NCBI GenBank assembly: GCA_040902105.1
Contig: JBBDXW010000069.1
Coordinates: 5,828 to 69,827 of the forward strand
Direction: 5' to 3'
From: IDS-8 sp040902105
Lineage (GTDB): Bacteria; Pseudomonadota; Gammaproteobacteria; Steroidobacterales; Woeseiaceae
DNA: 64,000 nucleotides
Shown here: positions 8,540-17,501 of the stretch, one piece after another
How the letters are laid out: each line of letters opens with the position of its first letter
Numbering within the stretch: position 1 is the stretch's first letter
Position numbers and translations under genes: made by a program
Notes under the pieces: generated by a model
Seen by the model: only the letters and a program-made list of their open reading frames with translations
Told to the model about the DNA's origin: nothing
Databases searched by the model: none

Positions 8540-9605
8540 CCGCGTGAAACGGCGGGCTGAGCCGGTGCACGGCGTCGACCAGCACCTTGACGTGATCGGG
8601 GTCGATGTCCGGTGTAATGCCGTGGCCGAGGTTGAACACGTGGCCCGGCCCTTTGCCGTAGCTCGTGAGAACCTTGAGCACGCCGTGTTCGATTTCCGTC
8701 GGCAGCTGTCGCAGCGTGGCCGGGTCGAGATTGCCCTGTAACGCGACCCTGTCTCCGGTCAGCCTGCGGGCTTCATCCAGGTCCGTGGTCCAGTCCACGC
8801 CGAGCGCATCGCAGCCGGTGTGCGACATATCTTCGAGTAAGGCTCCCGCGCCTTTGGTAAAGAGGATTACCGGAATCGTCTCGCCATCCCGGCTCCGCAT
8901 CAGCCCAGCGAGGATCTGTTGCATGGCCGCGAGCGAGAAGCGGCGATAGTCGTCGCGCCCCAGCACGCCGCCCCAGGTATCGAAGATCATCACTGCCTGC
9001 GCGCCGGCTTCGATCTGAGCGTTCAGGTACTCCGTCGTGGTTGTCGCAACGACTTGCAACAGCCGCTCCATGGACGCCGGGTCTTCGGTTACCAGGCCTC
9101 TCGCCTTCCTGAACTCGCGCGACGACCCGCCCTCGATCATGTACGTTGCCACCGTCCACGGACTGCCGGCAAAACCGATGAGCGGCGCTCTTCCATCGAG
9201 CTCGCGGCGCACCAGCGCGACTGTTTCGAAAACATAACGAAGCTTGCCACTGACATCGGGGGAGACGAGCCTGCGAACGTCCGATGCCGTGGTAACGGGC
9301 CGCTCGAATCTGGGTCCTTCGCCCTCCACGAAGTAAAGGCCGAGACCCATCGCATCCGGAATCGTCAGTATGTCCGAGAACAGGATTGCGGCATCGAGTT
9401 CGAAGCGACGCAGGGGCTGCAGGGTGACTTCGCAGGCCAGTTCGGAATTGCGGCAAAGGCTCATAAAATCGCCTGCCTGTTCACGAACCTTGCGATATTC
9501 GGGAAGGTAACGCCCTGCCTGGCGCATTATCCATACCGGCGTGTACGGTACCGGCTGTCGCAGAAGCGCTCGGATCAGAATGTCATTCTTCAGTCGAGCA
9601 GGCAT
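8511..9605 (-). CDS. hemE: Uroporphyrinogen decarboxylase
   Basis: A 364-residue enzyme that decarboxylates the four acetate side chains of uroporphyrinogen III to give coproporphyrinogen III in cytoplasmic heme synthesis. Family blocks are WIMRQAGRYLPEYR near residue 27, GFAGSPWTVATYMIEGG near residue 145, LQGNLDPATL and FNLGHGI near the end. E. coli HemE has 354 residues. The extra tail here (about HADKEGQKRGQ) is mostly encoded by the inverted repeat shared with fadD. pyrF lies 11 nt upstream on the same strand. Confidence 0.96.
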   Translation of the reverse strand: MPARLKNDILIRALLRQPVPYTPVWIMRQAGRYLPEYRKVREQAGDFMSLCRNSELACEVTLQPLRRFELDAAILFSDILTIPDAMGLGLYFVEGEGPRFERPVTTASDVRRLVSPDVSGKLRYVFETVALVRRELDGRAPLIGFAGSPWTVATYMIEGGSSREFRKARGLVTEDPASMERLLQVVATTTTEYLNAQIEAGAQAVMIFDTWGGVLGRDDYRRFSLAAMQQILAGLMRSRDGETIPVILFTKGAGALLEDMSHTGCDALGVDWTTDLDEARRLTGDRVALQGNLDPATLRQLPTEIEHGVLKVLTSYGKGPGHVFNLGHGITPDIDPDHVKVLVDAVHRLSPPFHADKEGQKRGQ

Positions 9606-9616
9606 AACTTCCCGTT

Positions 9617-10327
9617 CTAAAACAACGATTTAATGGTCTTCTGGATCGACTCGGCCGCCTCACGCGGTAGCGCTGCATCGCGAATCGGGCGGCCGACGAC
9701 GATGTAGTCCGCGCCGTTTGCGAACGCATCGGCAACGCTCACCACCCGTTTCTGGTCGCCGCTCGGCTTGTTCTCGACCGGACGGATTCCGGGCGTCACG
9801 ACCACAAGCCGCCTGTCGAGATGCTCGCGCAGTTTCGCCACTTCGAGTCCCGAGGAAATGACGCCGTCGCAGCCGGCCTTGAACGCACGGCGCGCACGCG
9901 ACAGCACCAGCGCTTCGACGTCGCACTTGAAACCCAGGTCATCCAGGTCGCCGCGGTCGAGACTCGTCAGCACCGTTACCGCCAGCACTTTCAGGTCGTC
10001 ACCTTTGTGCTCCGCCGCCGCCTCCATGATCGACTGATTGCCGTGCACGGTCACGAAGCTCACGCCGCGATGCTTCAGTTGTCGCACCGCCGAACCCACG
10101 GTTGCCGGAATATCGAAAAACTTGAGGTCCGCGAACACTTTCTTGTCACGGGCCAGCAGCCATTCGATCAATTCGAAATATCCGCCGCTCATCATGAGTT
10201 CGAGCCCGAGCTTGTAAAACGTCACCGAGTCGCCAAGCTCTTCCGCGAGCTGGCGGGCGCGGCCGCAATCGGGCACGTCCATGGCGAAGATCAGTCGCTC
10301 GTGGGCAGCAGGAGATTTGTAATTCAC
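9617..10327 (-). CDS. pyrF: Orotidine 5'-phosphate decarboxylase
   Basis: A 236-residue enzyme making UMP from OMP, the last step of de novo pyrimidine synthesis. The catalytic Lys/Asp block is FADLKFFDIPATVG. The phosphate-binding segment near the C-terminus reads VTPGIRP then ADYIVVGRPI. The frame is open 20 codons further upstream. I chose the GTG at 10327 (VNYKSPAAHERLIFAMD) because it has GGAG about 10-12 nt before it and gives normal family length (E. coli 245). It sits 11 nt upstream of hemE, probably co-transcribed. Confidence 0.94.
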   Translation of the reverse strand: MNYKSPAAHERLIFAMDVPDCGRARQLAEELGDSVTFYKLGLELMMSGGYFELIEWLLARDKKVFADLKFFDIPATVGSAVRQLKHRGVSFVTVHGNQSIMEAAAEHKGDDLKVLAVTVLTSLDRGDLDDLGFKCDVEALVLSRARRAFKAGCDGVISSGLEVAKLREHLDRRLVVVTPGIRPVENKPSGDQKRVVSVADAFANGADYIVVGRPIRDAALPREAAESIQKTIKSLF

Positions 10328-10456
10328 GCGCAGACGGCTCCAGCATAGTAAGTTTGCGGCGGAACGACCCGCAACGCCGCGGCGCATTCTAACAGCTTGC
10401 CACTGAGGGGCGTGAAACAGGCCTGCCGAGGGTTGTTCGAAACAATCTGAATAACG

Positions 10457-11620
10457 CTACGTCGCAGTGCCAGCCAGCCTGTCGTGCTCCGCGATCGCAA
10501 ACCGGTCGGTCATGCCGGCAATGTAGTCGGCGACGATGCGTGCCTTGCGGGATTCGTCGCAACCAACCGCCGTCGCGGGCTCCGAAAAGTCAGGGGCCAT
10601 CTGTGCCGGTTCCTGCATATAACGCTCGAATAGATCCCTTACTATGTCCTTCGACCGGTCGGTCATCACCCGCACTTTGTCGTGCCGATACAGGTTGCGA
10701 TTCAGGAATTGCTTGAGCTGACTGTGTTCTTCGAAAACCCTCTCACTGAAACGCACGATCGGATGGCTCAGGTCGCGCACATCTTCGATCGACGATGGCC
10801 GCAACTCGTCCAGGGCGTGCCTCGTATTCTCGATGAGGTCCGTCACCACGCGGCCGATCATGCGGCGGATAATTTCGTAGATGAGACGACGATCGTCCAG
10901 GTCGGGATAACGGGCAACGACCACCTCATACTGCTCGCCGAACAGCGCCGGCCCGCGCAACTGGTCGAGCGTGAGGAGGCCGGCGCGAAAGCCGTCGTCC
11001 ACGTCGTGGTTGTTGTAGGCAATTGCATCGGCGAGGTTTGCAATCTGCGCCTCCAGTCCGGGCTGATGCCGTTCGAGAAAGCGCCGGCCGAGCTCACCAA
11101 GGTCCCGCGCGTTGCGTGCCGAGCAATGCTTGAGGATCCCCTCACGCGTCTCGAAAGTCAGGTTGAGGCCCGGGAAATCGGCGTATTTCTGCTCGAGCCT
11201 GTCAACCACACGTAACGACTGCAGGTTGTGCTCGAAGCCTCCAAAGTCCTGCATGCAGGCGTTCAGCATGTCCTGGCCGGCATGGCCGAACGGTGTATGT
11301 CCGAGGTCGTGCGCGAGGCTGATCGCCTCGACCAGAACCTCGTTCAGCTGTAAGGCGGCTGCGACGGTTCTTGCGATCTGTGCAACTTCGAGCGAGTGCG
11401 TGAGTCGCGTCCGGTAGAGGTCGCCCTCGTGATTGACGAAGACCTGGGTCTTGTACATCAGTCGCCGAAACGCGGTCGAGTGGATGATCCTGTCACGGTC
11501 TCTTTGATACTCGCCGCGGTATTGCGCGCGAGGCTCCGGATGTTCGCGGCCTTTGCCGGCAAATTCGTCGGCGGCATAAGGCGCGAGAATCGCCTTGCTC
11601 GCTGTGGTCCTGTCGTTCAT
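10457..11620 (-). CDS. dgt: Deoxyguanosinetriphosphate triphosphohydrolase-like protein (HD domain)
   Basis: A 387-residue HD-superfamily phosphohydrolase of the dGTPase family, which removes triphosphate from dNTPs. The N-terminal block HSTAFRRLMYKTQVF is followed by the metal-binding histidine in THSLEVAQIAR. The HD pair is in SLAHDLGHTPFGHAGQ and a further metal ligand is in AYNNHDVDDG. This shorter form is usually named dGTPase-like protein type 2; the substrate range is uncertain. Its start lies 15 nt downstream of the aroB stop on the same strand, consistent with an aroK-aroB-dgt unit. Confidence 0.9.
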   Translation of the reverse strand: MNDRTTASKAILAPYAADEFAGKGREHPEPRAQYRGEYQRDRDRIIHSTAFRRLMYKTQVFVNHEGDLYRTRLTHSLEVAQIARTVAAALQLNEVLVEAISLAHDLGHTPFGHAGQDMLNACMQDFGGFEHNLQSLRVVDRLEQKYADFPGLNLTFETREGILKHCSARNARDLGELGRRFLERHQPGLEAQIANLADAIAYNNHDVDDGFRAGLLTLDQLRGPALFGEQYEVVVARYPDLDDRRLIYEIIRRMIGRVVTDLIENTRHALDELRPSSIEDVRDLSHPIVRFSERVFEEHSQLKQFLNRNLYRHDKVRVMTDRSKDIVRDLFERYMQEPAQMAPDFSEPATAVGCDESRKARIVADYIAGMTDRFAIAEHDRLAGTAT

Positions 11621-11635
11621 CCGCGATTATCGATA

Positions 11636-12709
11636 TCAGGTCCGCGAAGTTCGGCTGAGTATCCGGTCGAGGCGCTTCTCGGAATAGTCGCTGGACACCC
11701 GGGCGCTGCCGATTCGGTCGAGCAGCACGAAGCGCGTTTTCCCGGCTTGCGCTTTCTTGTCGAGTTCCATCGCGGCGCGCAGCCTGCCCCGGCCGACACC
11801 CGGCGGTACCAGCGGCAACCCGGCCGCATCAATGAGGCGTCGCAGCCTCGCGGATTGTCCCGGATCGATGTCGCTCAGGTCTGCCGCCATGACCATGCCG
11901 GCCGCTACCGCCTCGCCGTGAAGCCATTCACCGTAGCCCAGTGAGTTCTCGATTGCATGTGCAAATGTGTGGCCGAAGTTCAACAATGCCCTAATGCCTT
12001 GCTCGGTTTCGTCCTCCGCAACGACTGCCGCCTTGATCTCGCAGGATCGCCGAATCGCGTGCGCCAGCGCCTCAACGTCCTTATCCAGCAGCTTCGACAT
12101 GTTGCTCTCGAGCCAACCGAAGAATTCGGCATCGGCAATGGCGCCATGCTTGATGACCTCTGCGAGGCCCGCGCGCAACTCCCGGTCGGGCAAGGTGCCG
12201 AGTGTATCGATATCAATGAGGACCAGCCGCGGTTGATGAAAAGCACCGATAAGGTTCTTTCCCTCGGCGTGATTCACCCCGGTTTTGCCGCCCACCGACG
12301 AATCCACCTGCGCAAGAAGAGTCGTCGGCACCTGCACGAACGCTACCCCGCGCATGTAGCAGGCCGCTGCAAATCCCGCGACGTCACCGACCACGCCGCC
12401 GCCGAGCGCTAAAACCGTTGTGTCCCGTGCCGCACGCATCTCGACCAGCCGATCGAGGATCGACGCGGCAGTGGCCAGCGTCTTCCATGCCTCGCCATCC
12501 CTGATGAGCAGCGCGTCGGCGTTCCGGCCGTCCAGATTCGCCATCAGGCGTTCGAGATAGAGCGGCCCGACCGTGTCGTTGCTGACGATCAGGCAACCTG
12601 CGCCGGGCAGATGTGCGGCTAAATCGAAGCCACCGCCGAGAAGGCCCGTGCCAATGACGATCGGATAGCTGCGGTCGCCAAGATCGACCGTTACGGTTAT
12701 CGGTGACAA
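11636..12709 (-). CDS. aroB: 3-dehydroquinate synthase
   Basis: A 357-residue NAD- and zinc-dependent enzyme that cyclises DAHP to 3-dehydroquinate, the second step of the shikimate pathway. Motifs are ALGGGVVGDVAGFAAA (nucleotide binding), TTLLAQVDSSVGGKTGVN, LAEVIKHG (metal ligand Glu) and LLNFGHTFAHAIE (metal ligand His). Length is typical. In many gammaproteobacteria aroB directly follows aroK in one operon. Here about 170 nt carrying a 34-bp perfect inverted repeat separate them. Confidence 0.96.
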   Translation of the reverse strand: MSPITVTVDLGDRSYPIVIGTGLLGGGFDLAAHLPGAGCLIVSNDTVGPLYLERLMANLDGRNADALLIRDGEAWKTLATAASILDRLVEMRAARDTTVLALGGGVVGDVAGFAAACYMRGVAFVQVPTTLLAQVDSSVGGKTGVNHAEGKNLIGAFHQPRLVLIDIDTLGTLPDRELRAGLAEVIKHGAIADAEFFGWLESNMSKLLDKDVEALAHAIRRSCEIKAAVVAEDETEQGIRALLNFGHTFAHAIENSLGYGEWLHGEAVAAGMVMAADLSDIDPGQSARLRRLIDAAGLPLVPPGVGRGRLRAAMELDKKAQAGKTRFVLLDRIGSARVSSDYSEKRLDRILSRTSRT

Positions 12710-12774
12710 GAATCAGGCCCCGAATTGACTGAGCGGGATAGGTTACCTGATCGGCTACGTCGTTGGGTGCCCGT

Positions 12775-12876
12775 CGTTGGGTGCCGGACTTGGATCTTTG
12801 GACATTTCGCAGTTCATCGATTCAGATGGCGTGGCCAAAAATGAAATGTCCAAAGATCCAAGTCCGGCACCCAACG
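12775..12876. repeat. 34-bp perfect inverted repeat between aroK and aroB
   Basis: Arms 12775-12808 and 12843-12876 are exact reverse complements over 34 bp, separated by a 34-nt spacer. The outer arm begins CGTTGGGTGCC. An additional direct copy of CGTTGGGTGCC lies immediately outside the left arm at 12761-12771. The right arm ends 2 nt before the aroK stop codon. The size, perfect symmetry and flanking partial copy look like a small mobile palindrome (REP or MITE-like) rather than a simple terminator. No T-run follows on either strand. Confidence 0.9.
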
Positions 12877-12878
12877 AA

Positions 12879-13400
12879 CTACGGAGTGGCAGCAAGCGCC
12901 TGCTGAATCTCCCGGGCAACCGTCTGCACGCGTCGCCCGTCGGTATTGATCACCATGTCCGCAATTTCACGGTAAAGCGGATCGCGCTCCGTCATCAGTT
13001 TTTCGAGAACTTCGGCCCTGTTGCCGTTCTCGAGAAGCGGCCTTTCGCGTCCCCTGTTGGTCCGTTCGAGCTGTTGCCGGACGCTGGTATACAGGTAGAT
13101 CACGAAGCCGCGCGCGCCGAGGTGGTTGCGATTGTCCGCGTTGGCCACGGCGCCGCCGCCGGTGGCAAGCACGATGCCCTCCAGCTGCGACAGATCGTCT
13201 ATGACCCTGGCTTCGCGCTTGCGAAAGCCCTCCTCGCCTTCCTTCTCGAAGATGAAGGGAATATCGACGCCGGTACGCGTTTCGATTTCTTCGTCGCTGT
13301 CGACGAAGTCGAGATGCAGCATTCTCGCCAGCTGCCGGCCAACAGCCGATTTCCCGGCGCCCATCGGACCAATAAGAAACAGGTTGTTTGGATTCTTCAT
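12879..13400 (-). CDS. aroK: Shikimate kinase
   Basis: A 173-residue P-loop kinase that phosphorylates shikimate at the 3-hydroxyl. Walker A GPMGAGKS is at residues 11-18. Shikimate-binding motifs DSDEEIE, GFRKREARV and ATGGGAV follow in the usual order. The lid region contains the arginine-rich NRGRERPLL. Length matches E. coli AroK. It is downstream of pilQ, as in Pseudomonas, but a REP-like doublet fills the gap between them. Confidence 0.96.
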   Translation of the reverse strand: MKNPNNLFLIGPMGAGKSAVGRQLARMLHLDFVDSDEEIETRTGVDIPFIFEKEGEEGFRKREARVIDDLSQLEGIVLATGGGAVANADNRNHLGARGFVIYLYTSVRQQLERTNRGRERPLLENGNRAEVLEKLMTERDPLYREIADMVINTDGRRVQTVAREIQQALAATP

Positions 13401-13449
13401 TTACCGCTTTGTAATTGGCCCGGCGCGCTTGCGGCTACGTGCCGGGGAG

Positions 13450-13568
13450 GCTCGGCACAAGCCAGAAGAAGCGCTGGTAGGAGCCCGCCACGCGGGCGAG
13501 CGCGATGGACCTTGCGAACTCGCCCGCACGGCGGGCTCCTACGGCGCTTCTATCGGGACTTGTGCAGA
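13450..13568. repeat. REP-like inverted doublet, family copy A (pilQ-aroK gap)
   Basis: Cores GTAGGAGCCCGCC... at 13477-13500 and its reverse complement at 13519-13542 match in 22 of 24 positions, separated by 18 nt. The symmetry continues outward, with GAAG(A)AGCGC and CACAAG on the left mirrored by GCGCTTC and CTTGTG on the right. The same layout occurs at 29995-30123 and 63922-64000. It lies in the 174-nt gap between aroK and pilQ and could terminate or attenuate transcription. Confidence 0.88.
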
Positions 13569-13574
13569 CTTTCC

Positions 13575-15773
13575 CTAATAGATGCTGGAACCTTCGGTGA
13601 GAATCTTCGGTGTGACGAAGATCAGCAGTTCGGCCTTGTTCGACACGTTCTGTCGCGATTTGAACAAGTTGCCAACGCCGGGAATGTCCCCAAGCACCGG
13701 TACTTTGGTGATCGTTTCACGACGCTCCGTTTCGTAGATTCCGCCGAGAACCACGGTCTGTCCGTCGCTCACCAGAACCTGCGTTTCGACCGCCCGCGTA
13801 TCGATGCTCGGTACGAAACCGCCGGTCGCGCTCGCGACCAGGTCGCCCACGGTGTCGTTGCTCACCAGCAGATCCATGATGATGTTGTTATCCGGCGTAA
13901 TCTGCGGCGTGACCGTGAGGCTCAATACCGCCTTCTTGAACTGCGTCGTGGTCGCTCCGGAAGATGCCGATTCCTGGTACGGGATCTCGACACCCTGCTC
14001 GATTCGGGCTTCCTTCTGGTTCGCGGTGATGACGCGCGGCGTCGAGACGATCTCACCGCGTCCCTCGGCTTCCAGAGCCGTCAATTCCAGGTCGATCAGG
14101 TAGTCGTTGTCGAGCACGGCCAGCGCGAACCGTCCCGCTGCGTTCTGAATCGGCACGTTCACGTTGTACCGGTTTGCGAGGTCCGGCAACTGGACCGGGC
14201 CGACCGTGCCGTTGTTCGGGTCGCCTAGGTTATCCAACGCCGAGTTGACCATCGTGTCGGTGCCGGTGCCGGTGCCGGTGATGGCGGTAAGACCGTCGTT
14301 GCCGTTTGTGTTGTAACCGGTCAGGCCCAGCCGGATACCGAGGTCGCGACTCAGGTCGTCGTTGACGATGACGATGCGCGACTCGATCAGCACCTGGCGA
14401 ATCGGAATATCCAGGGTACGCACGAGGCGGCGGATATCCTGCAGCTTTTCAGCCGTATCCTGGACCAGAAGGGTATTGGTGCGGTCGTCGATCGACACCG
14501 TGCCGCGCTCGGACAACAGTGAATTCTGACCTTCGGTCGAGCTGATCAGTGCCGCAAGACTGGCAGCCTTCGCATAGTTCACCTGCAGGAACTCTGAATA
14601 AAGCGGCTCCAGTTCGGTGATGGCTTTCTTCGCCTCGAGGTCCGCCGTTTCGCGCGCGGCAATTTCCTCGGCGGGCGCAACGATGATCACGTTGCCGTTT
14701 TGCCGCATGTCGAGGCCCTTGGTCGTCATGACGATGTCGAGGGCCTGATCCCACGGAACGTTCCGCAGGCGCAGCGTGACGTTGCCCTGCACCGTGTCCG
14801 AAACCACGATGTTGCGGCCGGAGGTTTCAGCAAGCAGTTGCAGGACCGCCCGGGTTTCGATGTCCTGGAAGTTGAGCGTCAGGCGTTGACCCTCGTATTC
14901 CTTGGTTTCCGAGAACAGACTGGCTTGCTCGGTGTCTTCCACCGTCGGGTTGATTTCGATGGTGAAGTCGTTGTCCGACTGGTAGGCAAGCTGTTCGTAG
15001 TTGCCCTGGGCCGAAATCACAATACGGGTGTCCGAATTGGTGCGCAACGCGTCGACCGTGGTCACCGGAGTTGCGAAGTCCATGACGTCCAGGCGGCGCA
15101 TCAGCTCGGACGGCAGACTGGTGTCCTTGAACACCGCGACCACGCGGCCGCCTTCCTGGCGAATGTCAACGGGCGTAGACGGGTCCGTCAGCGTGACCAT
15201 AACCCTGCCGCCGCCGTCGCCGGTGCGACGAAAATCGAGATTGCTGATGGAGCGTCCGCCAGCCGACGCATACGAGCGCGAATCTGTCGACGCCGCACCT
15301 TCAAATTGTGTGGTGCCCGACGCTGCCGCGCCCGCCGCGCCCAGCGTTACGTAAATCGTGTTGCCGCTGCGACGGGTCTCATAGGGGACCATCGAATCGA
15401 GATTCAACACCACGCGGGTGCGGCCGCTTGCTTCCGCGGTCAGTATCGTGTCGAGCGGGCCCAGGTTGATATCGCGGCGACGCGACGACAGACCGAGCGA
15501 GGTCTCCGGGAGATCGAGCGCAATGCGCGCCGGGTCTTCAATCGTGAAAGCGAGCGGCTCAGGCGCAGTTCCGCTGGTGATGAGCCTGAGCTCCACGCGT
15601 TGGCCCGGGAGGCTCTGCACTTGAATATCCTGCAGCCGGTTGCCTTCCTGAGCGCTTGCGCCCAGGCCGAACAACATGAGGATCACGGCCTGCGCCGTCA
15701 GAACCAGCTGCTTCCCCAAATGCCGGTTCCGTTCGCCTTTTACGGCAATAGTCGGCTTTATTTTGAGCGTCAT
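13575..15773 (-). CDS. pilQ: Type IV pilus secretin PilQ
   Basis: The outer-membrane secretin ring through which type IV pili pass, about 732 residues. It has an N-terminal hydrophobic signal segment ending ASA-QEG, two AMIN-like peptidoglycan-binding regions, and an STN/secretin-N region (LTLNFQDIETRAVLQLLAE). The C-terminal secretin domain has VPVLGDIPGVGNLFK and LLIFVTPKIL. A TGTGTGT run near residue 500 is encoded by a short GTGCCG repeat and may be length-variable. The frame opens at 15794, but the ATG at 15773 has GGGAG about 8 nt upstream and is preferred. It is the last gene of pilMNOPQ. Confidence 0.95.
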   Translation of the reverse strand: MTLKIKPTIAVKGERNRHLGKQLVLTAQAVILMLFGLGASAQEGNRLQDIQVQSLPGQRVELRLITSGTAPEPLAFTIEDPARIALDLPETSLGLSSRRRDINLGPLDTILTAEASGRTRVVLNLDSMVPYETRRSGNTIYVTLGAAGAAASGTTQFEGAASTDSRSYASAGGRSISNLDFRRTGDGGGRVMVTLTDPSTPVDIRQEGGRVVAVFKDTSLPSELMRRLDVMDFATPVTTVDALRTNSDTRIVISAQGNYEQLAYQSDNDFTIEINPTVEDTEQASLFSETKEYEGQRLTLNFQDIETRAVLQLLAETSGRNIVVSDTVQGNVTLRLRNVPWDQALDIVMTTKGLDMRQNGNVIIVAPAEEIAARETADLEAKKAITELEPLYSEFLQVNYAKAASLAALISSTEGQNSLLSERGTVSIDDRTNTLLVQDTAEKLQDIRRLVRTLDIPIRQVLIESRIVIVNDDLSRDLGIRLGLTGYNTNGNDGLTAITGTGTGTDTMVNSALDNLGDPNNGTVGPVQLPDLANRYNVNVPIQNAAGRFALAVLDNDYLIDLELTALEAEGRGEIVSTPRVITANQKEARIEQGVEIPYQESASSGATTTQFKKAVLSLTVTPQITPDNNIIMDLLVSNDTVGDLVASATGGFVPSIDTRAVETQVLVSDGQTVVLGGIYETERRETITKVPVLGDIPGVGNLFKSRQNVSNKAELLIFVTPKILTEGSSIY

Positions 15774-15801
15774 TCCTGTTACTCCCAGTTCCATTCAGGC
15801 T

Positions 15802-16329
15802 TCAGTCCGAAAGACCGATAGCGGCATCCCGTTCCAGGTAGCCGCCGATTCCGTCCGATATAATTTCGACAACTTGAATTTCCGATTCCGTCACGGCAAC
15901 GATCCGGCCGTCATTCTGGCCGACATAGTTACCCGGCGACACGCGATGGATGAGACCGTCCCGGGTCTGCACGAGACCGTAAGTAGCATCGCCCAATGCG
16001 AGCGTGCCAACCATCTGCAGCGTATCGAGCGGAAACTGCTCGAGGAATTCACGGCTTCGTTCTGCGTCCGGACGCGTTCCACCTCCGGGACCGGCGGCCG
16101 CCTGAGGTGAATCGGGGACGAACGGCGAGCGCAGGCCTTCCGTGTCAGCAACGTAGGTGAACACCTCGTAGGGCGTTATCTCGGGCAGCGGCTCGATGAT
16201 GCCGCCCGGACGCGCCTTGACTTCGTTGATATATCGATCGAGGTCGTCCATATCCCCGGAGCAACCCGTCAACCCCAAGCCGCCGGCAAGCACGACCGGC
16301 AAAAGTATTTTGCTGATGGAAGCTTTCAT
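15802..16329 (-). CDS. pilP: Type IV pilus inner-membrane lipoprotein PilP
   Basis: A 175-residue lipoprotein. The signal peptide runs to the lipobox LTGC near residue 22, so Cys22 would be lipidated. A proline- and glycine-containing linker follows, then a compact C-terminal beta domain (TLQMVGTLALGDATYGLVQT) that in characterised systems contacts PilQ. It joins the PilM-PilN-PilO inner-membrane complex to the secretin. Its ATG overlaps the pilO stop by 4 nt, and pilQ begins within 30 nt of its stop. Confidence 0.93.
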   Translation of the reverse strand: MKASISKILLPVVLAGGLGLTGCSGDMDDLDRYINEVKARPGGIIEPLPEITPYEVFTYVADTEGLRSPFVPDSPQAAAGPGGGTRPDAERSREFLEQFPLDTLQMVGTLALGDATYGLVQTRDGLIHRVSPGNYVGQNDGRIVAVTESEIQVVEIISDGIGGYLERDAAIGLSD

Positions 16330-16928
16330 TGTTGTTGTGCCTCCTCAAGATAGCGATACGTTTTCGCCGTAACCTCGATGGACAACCGATCGAAACTCTC
16401 AGCATTCTCCGTCGTTACATTGATATTGTGCAGGGTAACGATTCGCGGCAACGCTGCTACCCCGCTGACGAAATTTGCGATGTCGTGATAGCTGCCGGCG
16501 AGCTGAATGAGTATCGGTTTCTCCGCGTAGAAATCCCTCGGGATTTCCGGCTGCGGCTGAAACAACTTTTCCTGAAGCCCTGCGGCGAGTCCGGTTTGCG
16601 AAATGTCGACGATCAGGCTCGGTATCTCGGTTTCGCCCGGAAGCTGGCGCAGCATGGTGCCGAAGGACTGCTCCATTTGCGCGAGCTGTTCCTTGTACTG
16701 GTCGTAATTCGCCGCCTTCTTCTGCTTGCTCTCGAAGGCAACGCGCAAGGTCTGCTCTTCATCCTGGGCGCGCTTCAGTTGCGGCGCGCGGTCTTCGACA
16801 ATAAACCAGTAAATACCAAAGCCCAGGACAACGGCGAACACGAGGCCGATTACGACAGCGCGAAATACCAGCGGCCAGCGCCCTATGTCGTTGACGTCAA
16901 GACTTCTGAGTTCATCAACGAGGCTCAT
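16326..16928 (-). CDS. pilO: Type IV pilus inner-membrane protein PilO
   Basis: A 200-residue bitopic membrane protein of the pilus alignment complex. After a short cytoplasmic start (MSLVDELRSLDVNDIG) one transmembrane helix spans about residues 22-45. A coiled-coil region rich in Gln/Glu/Lys and a ferredoxin-like periplasmic domain follow. The frame is open 43 codons further, but the ATG at 16928 overlaps the pilN stop as ATGA and gives the standard length. It heterodimerises with PilN in known systems. Confidence 0.93.
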   Translation of the reverse strand: MSLVDELRSLDVNDIGRWPLVFRAVVIGLVFAVVLGFGIYWFIVEDRAPQLKRAQDEEQTLRVAFESKQKKAANYDQYKEQLAQMEQSFGTMLRQLPGETEIPSLIVDISQTGLAAGLQEKLFQPQPEIPRDFYAEKPILIQLAGSYHDIANFVSGVAALPRIVTLHNINVTTENAESFDRLSIEVTAKTYRYLEEAQQQ

Positions 16929-17500
16929 CCCGCATCCTCCAGTTCTTCGGCTTCCTCGCCATGGCGGATCTGCTTCAAAGTCACGATGAAACGGGCTTGC
17001 CGGGCGGGACCCTCCTCCGTCGTCTCGACCTTGACCACATCCGGATCGGTTAGCCACTCGGACCGGTCGATCTGCCGCATCAGCGCGGAAACCCGGGTAC
17101 TGGACTGGGCAACGCCCGTCACCTCGACCGCCGATCCCGATTGCTTCATGCCGGTCAGGTAGACGCCGTCAGGCAGTTGCCGGGTGACCTCGTCGAAAAG
17201 GTGCACGATTTCCGGCCGGCTGCGCTGCAACTGCTCGATAATTTCCATGCGCGCGAGCAGACGCTCCTTCTGCGCCTCCAGGCCGTCGATTTCCTTGATG
17301 CTCTTGTCCAGTTCGGCGATCTCTGCCTGTAACCTGGCGTTGCGCGACTCCTGACCGTCGATCATCTGTCCATAGAAAAACATTGTCAGACCGACGACGA
17401 CGATTGCTGCAACAAAAGCGCCTCCCATCGAGACAAGGAAATCGCGCTGGCGTTTCTTGCGTTCCTCTTCACGCCATGGGAGGAGGTTAATGCGTGGCAT
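16925..17500 (-). CDS. pilN: Type IV pilus inner-membrane protein PilN
   Basis: A 191-residue bitopic protein. The cytoplasmic N-terminal MPRINLLPWREEERKKR is the conserved INLLPWR motif that binds the groove of PilM. One transmembrane helix (about residues 22-43) is followed by a coiled coil and a small periplasmic domain. Only 1 nt separates it from the pilM stop, and it overlaps pilO by 4 nt, so expression is tightly coupled. Confidence 0.95.
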   Translation of the reverse strand: MPRINLLPWREEERKKRQRDFLVSMGGAFVAAIVVVGLTMFFYGQMIDGQESRNARLQAEIAELDKSIKEIDGLEAQKERLLARMEIIEQLQRSRPEIVHLFDEVTRQLPDGVYLTGMKQSGSAVEVTGVAQSSTRVSALMRQIDRSEWLTDPDVVKVETTEEGPARQARFIVTLKQIRHGEEAEELEDAG

Positions 17501-17501
17501 A

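Noticed and set aside
14700..15821. 373-residue plus-strand frame over pilQ and the start of pilP side
   Set aside because: pilQ is a clear secretin on the minus strand; the plus-strand frame lacks a ribosome site and domain.
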